From JAXMHB01 sp046346965 (lineage in GTDB: Bacteria; Pseudomonadota; Gammaproteobacteria; Xanthomonadales; SZUA-5), in contig JAXMHB010000006.1 in assembly GCA_046346965.1 (NCBI GenBank), forward strand, positions 124,001-188,000: a stretch of 64,000 nucleotides of DNA, read 5' to 3'. A program made the position numbers and the translations under genes. The stretch's first letter is position 1; every line of letters starts with the position of its first letter. Below, piece by piece: positions 19,620 through 27,914 of this stretch. The notes beneath the pieces were generated by a model, which saw only the letters and a list, made by a program, of their open reading frames with translations, was not told the DNA's origin and did no database searches.

Positions 19620-20681
19620 TCAGCGGTCGCAGCGCGGATGCCGATACTGCTCCGGGTCTGATCCGAACGCCTCGGTGTCCGCCGCTGGCTGATTGCGCCA
19701 AGCAATGGCTTCGCGGCGAACGTCTTCCTGAATTGCCCGCAAGGTTACGGGGTCAATCGTCTGCATCACATTGGCCACCGTTTGCGACACGATCGGTCCA
19801 AGTGCCTCGGCACCATAAACTTCCGACATCAGGATGGCGTAGCCTAGAAACAGCTTGGGATTGGGCATGGCGAGGCGAATTCCCGGGTGGAAACCCGGCA
19901 CATCGCTCGGCACATGGACCATAATCATCCCCTCCAATGCCAATGGATCGCGCTGCTGATAGCCTTCCTGAAGGAAGCGCATTGCGTGGTCTGCCTGAAA
20001 CTGTGAGTAGACGTACTGAGTTGTCGCGCTGCCGATGGAACCACGCGGGAGATCGCGGGGAATGGCCAGCAGGCTTCCATCTGGCTGCACGAGCGCCATC
20101 AGGACTTTTTGACGTATATTGAAGTGGTCTTGATTGCGCACCAGCAACTGCTCAACTTCCCCCACCGAGGCGGCATCAAAACCCACGCACATAGCGGCAC
20201 TTTGCCTAGACTCTGCGCTGATTTCGCCCGATTGCGCCAAAGGATCCCGCTGCAACCGGCTGCTGAACTGCGAAACAAGCGCGTGCGCGGTACACCGAGA
20301 TGCGCCGATTGCCAGCCTGCAAGTCGCAACCGGATCTCCAGCGCGCGCCCTTTCCAACAGTGACGCCAACTGCTGTGCCAGAGGCACATCCTCTGGCGGC
20401 AACGGCGGCAGCGTAGCAGGGGCTTGCCAACCGAGCGGCGCGGTTGCCGGTTCCCGGATGTCCACCCCCTCGGAAACTATAGGCTTCAGGCCCGATGGAG
20501 CGCCCAGATCTTCCGGCTCTGGTTTCGACCAAACTGGCGTCGGCGTGGGTTTCGGTGTATCCACGTACCAATAACCGACGCCACTGACCAGAATGCCCAA
20601 GATCAACAGGGTAACGACGACATGCCGGCGCCTGCGCAATCGCCCAAGTCGCGCCCCGTCGTGCGATGAACTAGGGCTCAA
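19620..20681 (-). CDS. Single-pass membrane-anchored hypothetical protein
   Basis: A 353-residue protein starting at TTG (20681), supported by GGAGG six bases upstream. Basic N-terminus (RLGRLRRRRH), then one transmembrane helix (VVVTLLILGILVSGVGYWYV, residues ~21-40), then a Pro-rich periplasmic linker (PKPTPTPVWSKPEPEDLGAP). The C-terminal ~250 residues have paired Cys (TCRLAIGASRCTAH) and a DPLALEGMIMVHVPS segment, suggestive of Sel1-like or helical-repeat folding but not recognised. Codon use is less GC-biased than in its neighbours, consistent with transfer or relaxed selection. It lies upstream of the sigma gene on the same strand but is separated from it by 200 bp. Confidence 0.7.
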   Translation of the reverse strand: MSPSSSHDGARLGRLRRRRHVVVTLLILGILVSGVGYWYVDTPKPTPTPVWSKPEPEDLGAPSGLKPIVSEGVDIREPATAPLGWQAPATLPPLPPEDVPLAQQLASLLERARAGDPVATCRLAIGASRCTAHALVSQFSSRLQRDPLAQSGEISAESRQSAAMCVGFDAASVGEVEQLLVRNQDHFNIRQKVLMALVQPDGSLLAIPRDLPRGSIGSATTQYVYSQFQADHAMRFLQEGYQQRDPLALEGMIMVHVPSDVPGFHPGIRLAMPNPKLFLGYAILMSEVYGAEALGPIVSQTVANVMQTIDPVTLRAIQEDVRREAIAWRNQPAADTEAFGSDPEQYRHPRCDR

Positions 20682-20823
20682 CGCGCACCTCCAACACGAG
20701 GAATTTTATTTTTGACCGAAGCTCGGCGAACTTCAAAAACTCGTCTTCCATGGCAGCGCATGGATCACAATGCCGAGAAAGCGTAATAAGCACGAACGCT
20801 TCATTTTTGACAAAGGAGAGGGC

Positions 20824-20881
20824 CTCGGGCTTCCATCACGCCATTGTCGGAGATTGCGCGCCAACTGGCGAGCCCCGCGCA
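20824..20881. repeat. 58-bp third copy of the sigma start region
   Basis: Matches 19408-19465 and 21873-21930 and includes the sigma start codon and 46 bp upstream. It has no downstream sigma coding sequence and is fused to the 381-bp repeat block starting at 20897. The preceding 20682-20823 holds no supported gene. Confidence 0.9.
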
Positions 20882-20896
20882 GCGCCCGAACGACAT

Positions 20897-21277
20897 CGTC
20901 ATTCCCGCGAAAGCGGGAATCCAGGCTTCTGGAGCCGGGTCGTGCATCTGGATAATGTGCCGCCCGCATCGCCCATCCTGCAACGCCACGCCGATAGACA
21001 CGCGCAGGAGCCGTTCCCGCTGCCGCGTGCACGGCCAGTGATTGGACTGGATTCCCGCTTTCGCGGGAATGACGAGCTGGCCGACCTGCGCTGCCAGTTC
21101 GGCTCGACCGCCAAGGCGTCGAGCCGCGCGGACGGTCCTCGCAAACCGAAACAACTTGCAACTCCCGGAGCGGCCCGCCGTTGTGCAGACGTTGCCCCCT
21201 GACAACGCCACATCGTCATTCCCGCGAAAGCGGGAATCCAGGCTTCTGGAGCCTGATCGTGCAGCTAGACCACGCAC
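20897..21277. repeat. Large composite repeat block, copy 1
   Basis: Contains three palindromes built on ATTCCCGCGAAAGCGGGAAT (near 20900 and 21212, and inverted near 21052), joined by unique-looking spacers. The whole block recurs at 25704-26073 in the same orientation at roughly 95% identity. The palindrome is of the dispersed REP-like type common in gammaproteobacterial genomes. Confidence 0.9.
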
Positions 21278-21314
21278 CGCGCGCGTCGTCCGCAGAGATT
21301 GCCCCGCCACACCG

Positions 21315-21569
21315 TCAGCGCAACTGGCCTACCCTGGCCAGTGCGGCGCCGCGATCTGCAGGCGACTGCGGCAGTACGCGCCAGCGCACCGGCTGCCGCG
21401 TGTCTCGGTCGCAATAGCCACTGAACTCAACGACTTGCCCGGTGTCGCGAAAACCAAACACCTGTGTATTGAGGGCCAGGGGCTCGGCGCGCTTCTCGTC
21501 GACCACGCACAGGCAATCGCCCGCTTGCCGATGCTCAAGATCCAGCAGGATCTGCATCACCAGCTGCAC
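21315..21569 (-). pseudogene. Possible gene remnant, unrecognised
   Basis: A minus-strand frame of 84 residues reads like real protein (EPLALNTQVFGFRDTGQVVE, CDRDTRQPVRWRVLP) and stays open upstream to about 21620 without a good start or ribosome binding site. It lies between a composite repeat and a truncated sigma copy in a rearranged stretch, so it is more likely a decayed fragment than a gene. No family is recognised. The rest of 21278-21700 shows nothing else. Confidence 0.3.
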
Positions 21570-21689
21570 GGCCAGCAGCTGGTCCTGAGGTACTTCACAT
21601 TGGGACGACCGAGATGCCCTAGCCGGCGACGCCCGGTCGCGGCAAGGACTCGTGGACCTGGCTAGTAAGTGGTGGCGACACCGTGCGCG

Positions 21690-21884
21690 TCAGGCAACTT
21701 GAAAAGCCTCGTGCACCAGCGACGTGGCGCCGCCGTGCTCGCGATCACCACGCAACTGGCGCTCCGCCAGCCGGTGCAGCTCACGATAGACGTGGCTGTA
21801 CAGGCGCTCCTGCGCATGCGCACTGCCGCGCCGGGCATCGCCCAGCAGCAGCGTGATTTCCTCGTGAGGGTCTCGGGCTTCCAT
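21690..21884 (-). pseudogene. Truncated ECF sigma factor copy
   Basis: Starts at the duplicated ATG (21884) and repeats the first ~60 codons of the intact sigma factor (MEARDPHEEITLLLGDARRG through SLVHEAF). It then ends after QVA at a stop just beyond the repeat boundary. Most of region 2 and all of region 4 are missing, so it cannot act as a sigma factor. Confidence 0.85.
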
Positions 21885-21967
21885 CACGCCATTGTCGGAG
21901 ATTGCGCGCCAACTGGCGAGCCCCGCGCACGCTGCAGACTCCCTCTCGCGAGCGATTTCTGCGCGAA
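21703..21967. repeat. 265-bp direct repeat, copy 2
   Basis: Second copy of 19238-19502, ending 48 bp before the subtilase start. It places the duplicated sigma upstream region directly ahead of the protease on the opposite strand. Confidence 0.95.
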
Positions 21968-22015
21968 TCGATGTCGATACACTCACAGATTCTAGACGCA
22001 GCCAGGAATGGGACG

Positions 22016-25000
22016 ATGACACACAGGAAACGCACTGCGCTTGCCCTCGCCGTCGGCGCATGCGTGCTCTCGGTGGCGTGGGCCACGCCGCTGAGCACCA
22101 CCGCGCGCGTACGCAGCGCCACCGCGCCCGATGCCTACGCACAGGCCTCGGGCTCCCGGCTGCTGGCCCTGTCAGCGGGGGTGTTTGATCCGCGCAGTGA
22201 AACGCTGATCCATCCCTGGGCCACGCTCAAACCGCCCGGCGGCGGACGCTATGCCATCGTCCAATTCGCCGACGACCGCGTGCCGGATGCCGACTGGCTG
22301 CGCGCCCAGGGCGCGCGAGTGGTCGGATATGTGCCGAACCATGCCTTTCTGGTCGAAGCGCCGGCCAGCCTGCGTACCCAGCTGCGCGCGGACGCCCGCG
22401 TGCGCTTCGTCGGCGCCTGGGAACCCGCGTTCAAGGTCGCCGAGGGTCTGGACCGCGTCACCGAGGCCGAGGTGGCGCTGGATGTGTTGCTGTTTCGCGG
22501 CGAACGTGCCGCAGCGCTGGCGTCATCGGTCGCTGCCCTGAGCGGAGACACCCGGCCGGTGGTGCTGGAGAACTCGGGCTGGCCGCGCCTGCGCATCGCA
22601 GTGCCGCAGAGCCGTCTCGCCCAGGTGGTGGGGGCGCTGGCGGCACTTGATGCGGTGCAGTGGATCGAGCGCTACGACATGCCTCATACGCACAACGCCA
22701 ACGCCGTGTGGCCGATCCAGGCCAACCAGGCGGCCGGCGCAAACCCGATAGGCAATGCCCCGATCTGGGCCCAGGACATTACCGGCACCGGGCAGATCGT
22801 CGCCGTTGCCGACTCCGGGCTGGATCGCAACGAGGGCTGGTTCACCCAGCTCAACGGCAACACCGAAATCACCAATTCCGAGAACACCAACCCGCCCACG
22901 CCCGGCACGGTCTACCCGGCGCGCAAGATTTACGGCTATTTCAGCATGCCGGGCGCCTCGCCGTACGACGACAACGCGACCTGCCCAGGCGGCTCGCCCA
23001 CCTCCTTCCACGGCACGCATACCAGTGGCAGCGTCGCCGGTGACTCCGGGACCGCCTCGACGCCGACCGACCCTGGCCAGAACACGGGTGATGGGATGGC
23101 ACCCAATGCGCAACTGCTGTTCCAGGATATCGGCAACGACAGTTCAGGCTGTCTGTCCGGACTGGGCGGCCTGCCGATGTGGCAGCAGGCCAAGGCGGCT
23201 GGCGCGTACATTTCCAGCAACAGTTACGGTTCTGCCTATGCCAACGCACCGTTCTATACGGCCGGCGACGCGGAAGTCGACCAGACGCTGTGGTTGAACG
23301 AGGACATGCTCATTGCCTTCTCCGCCGGCAATGAGGGCTCTGCCGCCACCACCATCGGCCACCCAGGTCACTCCAAACATGCGCTCACGGTGGGCGCCCT
23401 CGGCAACGGCAACTCGACGACGGTCGCCACCTTCTCGTCGCGCGGGCCTACCAGTGATGGCCGGCGCAAGCCGGACATCATGGCGCCGGGCTCATCCATC
23501 GTATCGGCCGCGGGCGACGACAACGACACCACCGTGGACGCGCCCACCACAGCCACGCTGAGCGGCACCTCGATGTCGACACCCATCGTTGCCGGCGGTG
23601 CCGCACTGATGCGCCAGTACTTTGTCGACGGCTTCTATCCCACCGGCGTCAAGACGCCGGCCAATGCGCGGCGCCCGCTCGGCAGCGAACTCAAGGCGCT
23701 GCTGCTCAACGGCACCGCGTTCATCACGACTACGCCCAGCAACAACTACGGCTGGGGCCGCATCTGGCTGGACAACAACCTGTACTTCCCGGGCGACGCC
23801 CGTGACCTGCGCACCTTCGCGCGACGTCAGGAGAGCGGCCTCAGCACCGGACAGCAGCATGAGTATCAGGTGCAGGTCGGCGCGGGACAGGAGTTCCGGG
23901 CCACGCTGGTCTGGTACGACCCGCCCGGCACGCCGGGCGCCGCCGGTACGGCGCTGGTCAACAATCTCGATCTGGAAGTCAGTGATGGCGTCAACCTGTA
24001 CCGCGGCAATGTGCTCTCGGGTTCTGGCGCCGCCGCAGTGTCGGTCACCGGCGGAACGGCCGACGTCTTGAATCCGGTGGAGCAGGTACGCCTGACCGCC
24101 CCGACTGCCGGCGTCTACACCGTCCGCGTCAAGGCAACGGCTGTCCCGGGTGACGGCCAGGCGTATTCCAATCGCCAGGGCTATGGATTGGCGGTCTCCG
24201 GCGCGCAGTGCGCCACGGCGGTGACCGCGGCGCCGGCGACCCTGGGCGCCAGCAACAGCGGCGGCGCGGTGCAGTTGACGGCAGCGAGTGTGGCCGGCGC
24301 TACTGCTTACCAGGCCTATCGGGCGAATGGCACCTGTGCCAGCGCCAATGCCGGCGATTTCCAGTTGGTGGCGCACGGCAACGGCCCGACGCTGACGGAC
24401 GATCGCGCGCAGGGCGGATACACCTACGCCTACAAGGTGCGCGCCGTGGACGCCTGCGGCGAGGGCCCGATCAGCAGCTGTACGGACATCGCCTCCACCG
24501 CGCTTTGCACCTTGTATCCCACCTTCAATCAGGCCTCGGTGACCGCCGCAGCGGCATCCCCGGGCGACTGTGCGGTGCGCATCCAGTGGAGCGCCGGCGC
24601 CAGCAATTGCCCGCTCGGCACCAACATGCGCTACAACATCTACCGTTCAACCGACCCCTTGTTCGTCCCCGCGGCCGCCAACCGGATTGCCACCGGCGTC
24701 AGCGGCACTGAATTCGTCGACAACACCGCCGCCTCCCTGACCACCTACCACTACGTGGTGCGTGCCGAGGACAGCACCTCGGGCAATGGCGGCCCCTCGG
24801 GTGGCAACGAAAGCCTGGGCAGTGTGCGCGTGAGTTACACCCCGGCCGGCACCAGCTCGCCCGGCACCTTCGTCGACGGCGCCGATTCCCCGGCTTTCCT
24901 GTCGCTCGGCGCGCCCTGGGCCTTCAGTAACGACCGCGCCGCCACCGGTACCTACAGCTATCGCAGCGCAGCAGATGGCGCCAGCACCTATACCCCGGAC

Positions 25001-25441
25001 ACCTGCGGCGCCATCACCTCACCCGCGCTCACGCTGCAGGCTGGCGCGCCGGTGCTCAGCTTCAAGGCGCGTTACAACCTGGAGTCGACCTGGGACGGCG
25101 TGGTGGTCGAGATCTCGACTGACAACGGCAACAGCTGGTCCGACCTGCCGCCGGATGGCGGTTATCCGTCCTCCTTCTCCTCCACCGGCTCACCGCCCCT
25201 CAACGCCTGCGGATATGCAGCCAGCCATGGCGCCTTCTCCGGGACCTCGGGCGGCGTATTCAGCAACTACACCCGCACGCTCGCGGCCTTTGCCGGCCAG
25301 ACCGTCCGCCTGCGCTGGCGCTTCTCGTCCGATCCGGGATCGGAGGAAGAGGGCTTCTATCTGGATGACGTCCAAGTCACCAACGCCAGCGCGCCCTCTG
25401 CCTGCAGTGCAGGTGGATTGTTCGCGAATGGCTTTGAGTGA
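22016..25441 (+). CDS. Secreted S8 (subtilisin-family) serine peptidase
   Basis: A 1141-residue protein. The start at 22016 (AGGA upstream) gives signal peptide RTALALAVGACVLSVAWA. After a pro-region, the catalytic triad is seen in order: Asp in VAVADSGLDRNEGW (~265), His in FHGTHTSGSVAGD (~335) and Ser in LSGTSMSTPIVAGG (~520). A C-terminal jelly-roll (P-domain-like) region is followed by two fibronectin-like segments and a carbohydrate- or MAM-like domain. The protein ends CSAGGLFANGFE, a short C-terminal motif of the form (I/L)F-x-(D/N)GFE found on many exported proteins of this group. It is an extracellular protease by family. The gene lies between two large direct repeats. Confidence 0.92.
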   Translation: MTHRKRTALALAVGACVLSVAWATPLSTTARVRSATAPDAYAQASGSRLLALSAGVFDPRSETLIHPWATLKPPGGGRYAIVQFADDRVPDADWLRAQGARVVGYVPNHAFLVEAPASLRTQLRADARVRFVGAWEPAFKVAEGLDRVTEAEVALDVLLFRGERAAALASSVAALSGDTRPVVLENSGWPRLRIAVPQSRLAQVVGALAALDAVQWIERYDMPHTHNANAVWPIQANQAAGANPIGNAPIWAQDITGTGQIVAVADSGLDRNEGWFTQLNGNTEITNSENTNPPTPGTVYPARKIYGYFSMPGASPYDDNATCPGGSPTSFHGTHTSGSVAGDSGTASTPTDPGQNTGDGMAPNAQLLFQDIGNDSSGCLSGLGGLPMWQQAKAAGAYISSNSYGSAYANAPFYTAGDAEVDQTLWLNEDMLIAFSAGNEGSAATTIGHPGHSKHALTVGALGNGNSTTVATFSSRGPTSDGRRKPDIMAPGSSIVSAAGDDNDTTVDAPTTATLSGTSMSTPIVAGGAALMRQYFVDGFYPTGVKTPANARRPLGSELKALLLNGTAFITTTPSNNYGWGRIWLDNNLYFPGDARDLRTFARRQESGLSTGQQHEYQVQVGAGQEFRATLVWYDPPGTPGAAGTALVNNLDLEVSDGVNLYRGNVLSGSGAAAVSVTGGTADVLNPVEQVRLTAPTAGVYTVRVKATAVPGDGQAYSNRQGYGLAVSGAQCATAVTAAPATLGASNSGGAVQLTAASVAGATAYQAYRANGTCASANAGDFQLVAHGNGPTLTDDRAQGGYTYAYKVRAVDACGEGPISSCTDIASTALCTLYPTFNQASVTAAAASPGDCAVRIQWSAGASNCPLGTNMRYNIYRSTDPLFVPAAANRIATGVSGTEFVDNTAASLTTYHYVVRAEDSTSGNGGPSGGNESLGSVRVSYTPAGTSSPGTFVDGADSPAFLSLGAPWAFSNDRAATGTYSYRSAADGASTYTPDTCGAITSPALTLQAGAPVLSFKARYNLESTWDGVVVEISTDNGNSWSDLPPDGGYPSSFSSTGSPPLNACGYAASHGAFSGTSGGVFSNYTRTLAAFAGQTVRLRWRFSSDPGSEEEGFYLDDVQVTNASAPSACSAGGLFANGFE

Positions 25442-25449
25442 GCAGGGCT

Positions 25450-25486
25450 GCACCCCACAGGGACGAAAATTGTCGTTGTGGGGTGC
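25450..25486 (+). terminator. Hairpin after the subtilase gene
   Basis: GCACCCCACA pairs perfectly with TGTGGGGTGC 9 bp after the stop, with inner GACG/TGTC pairing. No T-run follows. The stretch to 25703 holds no supported gene. Confidence 0.65.
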
Positions 25487-25703
25487 CAACCGGCCAGACA
25501 CGGGTGCTTGGCGCCCGTGTCACGTGGTGACGAGCGGTGCCCCAATACCACCGCACCGGCCCGAGCCTCCCTGCTGCGCCCTCAATCGCGTTGGCGTCAG
25601 CGAGCATCTGTCCCGGTAGCCTGTCGGTAGAAGCTGAGGAATCGGGGAGCCATTAGGCGCGACTCCATGCGTCGGGAGCCGTTGCACCCCGACAACGCCA
25701 CAT

Positions 25704-26073
25704 CGTCATTCCCGCGAATCCAGGCGTCTGGAGCCGGGTCGTGCATCTGGACCATGTGCCGCCCGCATCGTCCATCCTGCAACGCCACGCCGATAGACAC
25801 GCGCAGGAGCCGTTCCCGCTTTCGCGTGCCCGGCCAGTGATTGGACTGGATGCCCGCTTTCGCGGGAATGACGAGCTGACCGACCTGCGCTGCCAGTTCG
25901 CCTCGACCGCCAAGGCGTCGAGCGCGGACGGTCCTCGCAAACCGGAACTGGCTGCAACTCCCGGAGCGGCCCGCCGTTGTGCAGACCTTGCCCCCCGACA
26001 ACGCCACATCGTCATTCCCGCGAAAGCGGGAATCCAGGCTTCTGGAGCCTGATCGTGCAGCTAGACCACGCAC
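25704..26073. repeat. Large composite repeat block, copy 2
   Basis: Second copy of 20897-21277. Its first palindrome has lost one arm (CGTCATTCCCGCGAATCC); the others are intact. Its right end supplies the stop codon of the truncated gene at 26061-26144. Confidence 0.9.
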
Positions 26074-26144
26074 AGGTCGGAGGCGTCGCCTTGCAGTTCG
26101 ACGGCTTTGCCGGCGGCGAGGCGGAAGAGTTTGATGTCGCTCAT
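26061..26144 (-). pseudogene. Truncated 5' end of a DUF5655/nuclease-like gene
   Basis: Seven bases after the DUF4276 stop, with AGGA before it, an ATG opens MSDIKLFRLAAGKAVELQGD, then ASDLCVV and a stop. The opening matches my memory of the N-terminus of predicted transport/nuclease proteins of the DUF5655 group (MSDIKLFR-x(3)-GKAxE-x-x-G). The coding sense ends exactly where the composite repeat begins and the stop codon belongs to the repeat. So this was the last gene of the defence operon, beheaded by a rearrangement. Family assignment rests on ~25 residues. Confidence 0.55.
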
Positions 26145-26151
26145 GGGTGTC

Positions 26152-26730
26152 CTATGGCAGCGCCAGCAGTTCTGCTTGCAGCTTGCGAACCGCCGCGAGC
26201 AGTTGCCGGAAACTGGATGAGCGTGGGTTGTCCAGTTGCAGGACCTTGCCGAGTTCGCGTGAGCTGCTGACCTCCTGGTATTTGCCGCCGGTGAGCTTCT
26301 TCAGCTCCTCCTTCGAGTTCCCCAGCGCATCCGGGTCGCGGTACTTGCTCTTGGTCTGGTGCCTGGCGAGGCCGCGGATGCCGGTGACGGATTCGACCGC
26401 TGCGAGGTCGGCGAGGTAGATCGCCTCCAGTTCGCGACAAGCGATCCTCACCAGGCAGTCGGCGGCGCGGCCGGCAGTGTGGCAAAGTTGCATCAGCTTG
26501 TTCTTCACTTGCCTGCAGTCCGGCGCGCTGTCCTGGTCACGCACCACCAGGAAGCGCGCCTGCGGGTTCATGTAGCTGCGGACCTTGCGGGTGAGTTGGT
26601 GCTCCAGATCCTGCTTGCCCTCGAAGGCGATCAGCCGGCAGCAGATGCTCGGATCCAGTACGCGTGGCAGCAGGGATTCCAGCATGGCCCTGGCCGATTC
26701 CTCTTCCAGCAGGCAGACCAGTTCCCTCAT
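26152..26730 (-). CDS. DUF4276 family protein, TOPRIM-like
   Basis: A 192-residue protein. The pattern LLEEESARAMLESLLPRVL, then FEGKQDLEHQL, then FLVVRDQDSAPDCRQVKNKL is that of DUF4276. A conserved Glu in the first strand and a DxD in the third suggest a TOPRIM-type metal site, as in OLD, RloB and DUF4435 nucleases. Its ATG overlaps the ATPase stop (ATGA), so the two proteins are coupled, the usual arrangement of an ATPase sensor with a TOPRIM effector. AbiL and PARIS are known defence systems of this general architecture. Nuclease or translation-inhibiting activity is inferred. Confidence 0.8.
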   Translation of the reverse strand: MRELVCLLEEESARAMLESLLPRVLDPSICCRLIAFEGKQDLEHQLTRKVRSYMNPQARFLVVRDQDSAPDCRQVKNKLMQLCHTAGRAADCLVRIACRELEAIYLADLAAVESVTGIRGLARHQTKSKYRDPDALGNSKEELKKLTGGKYQEVSSSRELGKVLQLDNPRSSSFRQLLAAVRKLQAELLALP

Positions 26731-27914
26731 CGTGGATCTGCGCCCTCGAAGAATCCCTGTTTCCACAGGTAGCCCATCTGGTCGCCGTCTTCCATGTAGG
26801 CGCGGATTTGCGGGTTGTCGCGCGCGCGGTGGATCAGAGTGGCGCCGTCCTGCTTGACCAGCCAGCAGACTTCTTCCAGGCGGGTGGCGTTGAGGAAGTC
26901 GGGCGAGTGGGTGGAGACCAGCACCTGGCCGCCGCGGCTGGCATACAGGCGGAATTCCTCGGCCAGCTCGCTCATCAGCGTGGGGTAGAGCTGGTTTTCC
27001 GGCTCTTCCACGCACAGCAGCGGGTGTGGCCGCGGATCATGCAGCAGCACCAGGTAGGCGAACATCTTGATGGTGCCGTCCGAGACATAGCGGTCCAGGA
27101 ACGGGGTCTTGAAGCTGCCGTCCTGGAAGCGCAGGGTCAGGTAGCCGTCTTCGGTCAGCCGGGGCTCGATGCCGGCCACGCCGGGCACACGGCGCTGCAT
27201 CGTCTGCAGGATGGTGGCGAAGGTGTCCGGGTGCTGCTCGAACAAGTACCTCGCGACCAGCGGCAGGTTGTCGCCGGTGGCCGACAAGTGCTCCGAGCTG
27301 CCCGCGGCTTCTTTGCGCCCGCGCGCCGCGCTGATGTGGAAGTCCGACACATGCCAAGACTCGATCAGCCGGCGGAAGGCAGAGGCGGCCTTGAAGCGGT
27401 CGAACTGGCCGAGGCCCTTGATCGCCAGCGTGTCGGGGGCGACCTTCTGCACCTCGCGGGTCAGTTCCTCGTCCGACTTGCTGAAATGCTCCTCGTTGGT
27501 GATGGCATAGCCCTCACCGCGTTTGAAGTCGAGGAAGCGGAAGGGCGAGCCGTGCCGGCCGCGCTTGTAGCGCAGGATCTCGCGCTCCACCACCGGCGCG
27601 CCCTGGTGCTCGCCGATCTCCAGCGAGTAAGTCACCAGCCGCTCCACGCCGGTGATCTCCATGCGGTACTGGATCTCGATCAGAATGGTCCGCTCGCTGG
27701 CATCCCGGCTCAGCACCTCGGCAAACCGGCCACGGCTGTCCAGCGCCTGGCGCACATTGCCGTGCAGGCAGTCGTGCAGGAAGCCGAACACATCGAACAG
27801 CGTGCTCTTGCCCGAGCCATTGGCGCCCACCACCACCAGGAAATCCGGGATGTCGGTCAGGTGCACATCGCGGAAGACACGGTAGTTCTTCAGGCGGATC
27901 GATTCGATCTTCAT
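26727..27914 (-). CDS. ABC-type AAA ATPase (AAA_15/AAA_21), defence-associated
   Basis: A 395-residue protein. MKIESIRLKNYRVFRDVHL leads into the Walker A loop VVGANGSGKSTLFDV (residues ~28-42). The late Walker B is LLCVEEPENQLYP (~310) and the switch His lies in QVLVSTHSPDFLNATR (~340). These are features of RecF/OLD-like ABC ATPases that act as sensors in several anti-phage systems. Its ATG overlaps the hsdS stop, and its own stop overlaps the DUF4276 start. It is therefore translated as part of the restriction-modification operon but is not a known subunit of type I enzymes. Confidence 0.88.
   Translation of the reverse strand: MKIESIRLKNYRVFRDVHLTDIPDFLVVVGANGSGKSTLFDVFGFLHDCLHGNVRQALDSRGRFAEVLSRDASERTILIEIQYRMEITGVERLVTYSLEIGEHQGAPVVEREILRYKRGRHGSPFRFLDFKRGEGYAITNEEHFSKSDEELTREVQKVAPDTLAIKGLGQFDRFKAASAFRRLIESWHVSDFHISAARGRKEAAGSSEHLSATGDNLPLVARYLFEQHPDTFATILQTMQRRVPGVAGIEPRLTEDGYLTLRFQDGSFKTPFLDRYVSDGTIKMFAYLVLLHDPRPHPLLCVEEPENQLYPTLMSELAEEFRLYASRGGQVLVSTHSPDFLNATRLEEVCWLVKQDGATLIHRARDNPQIRAYMEDGDQMGYLWKQGFFEGADPR

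Noticed and set aside
20733..21310. Small genes reading RHSRESGNP-like text
   Set aside because: Translation of the GCGGGAAT-type palindromes; not coding.
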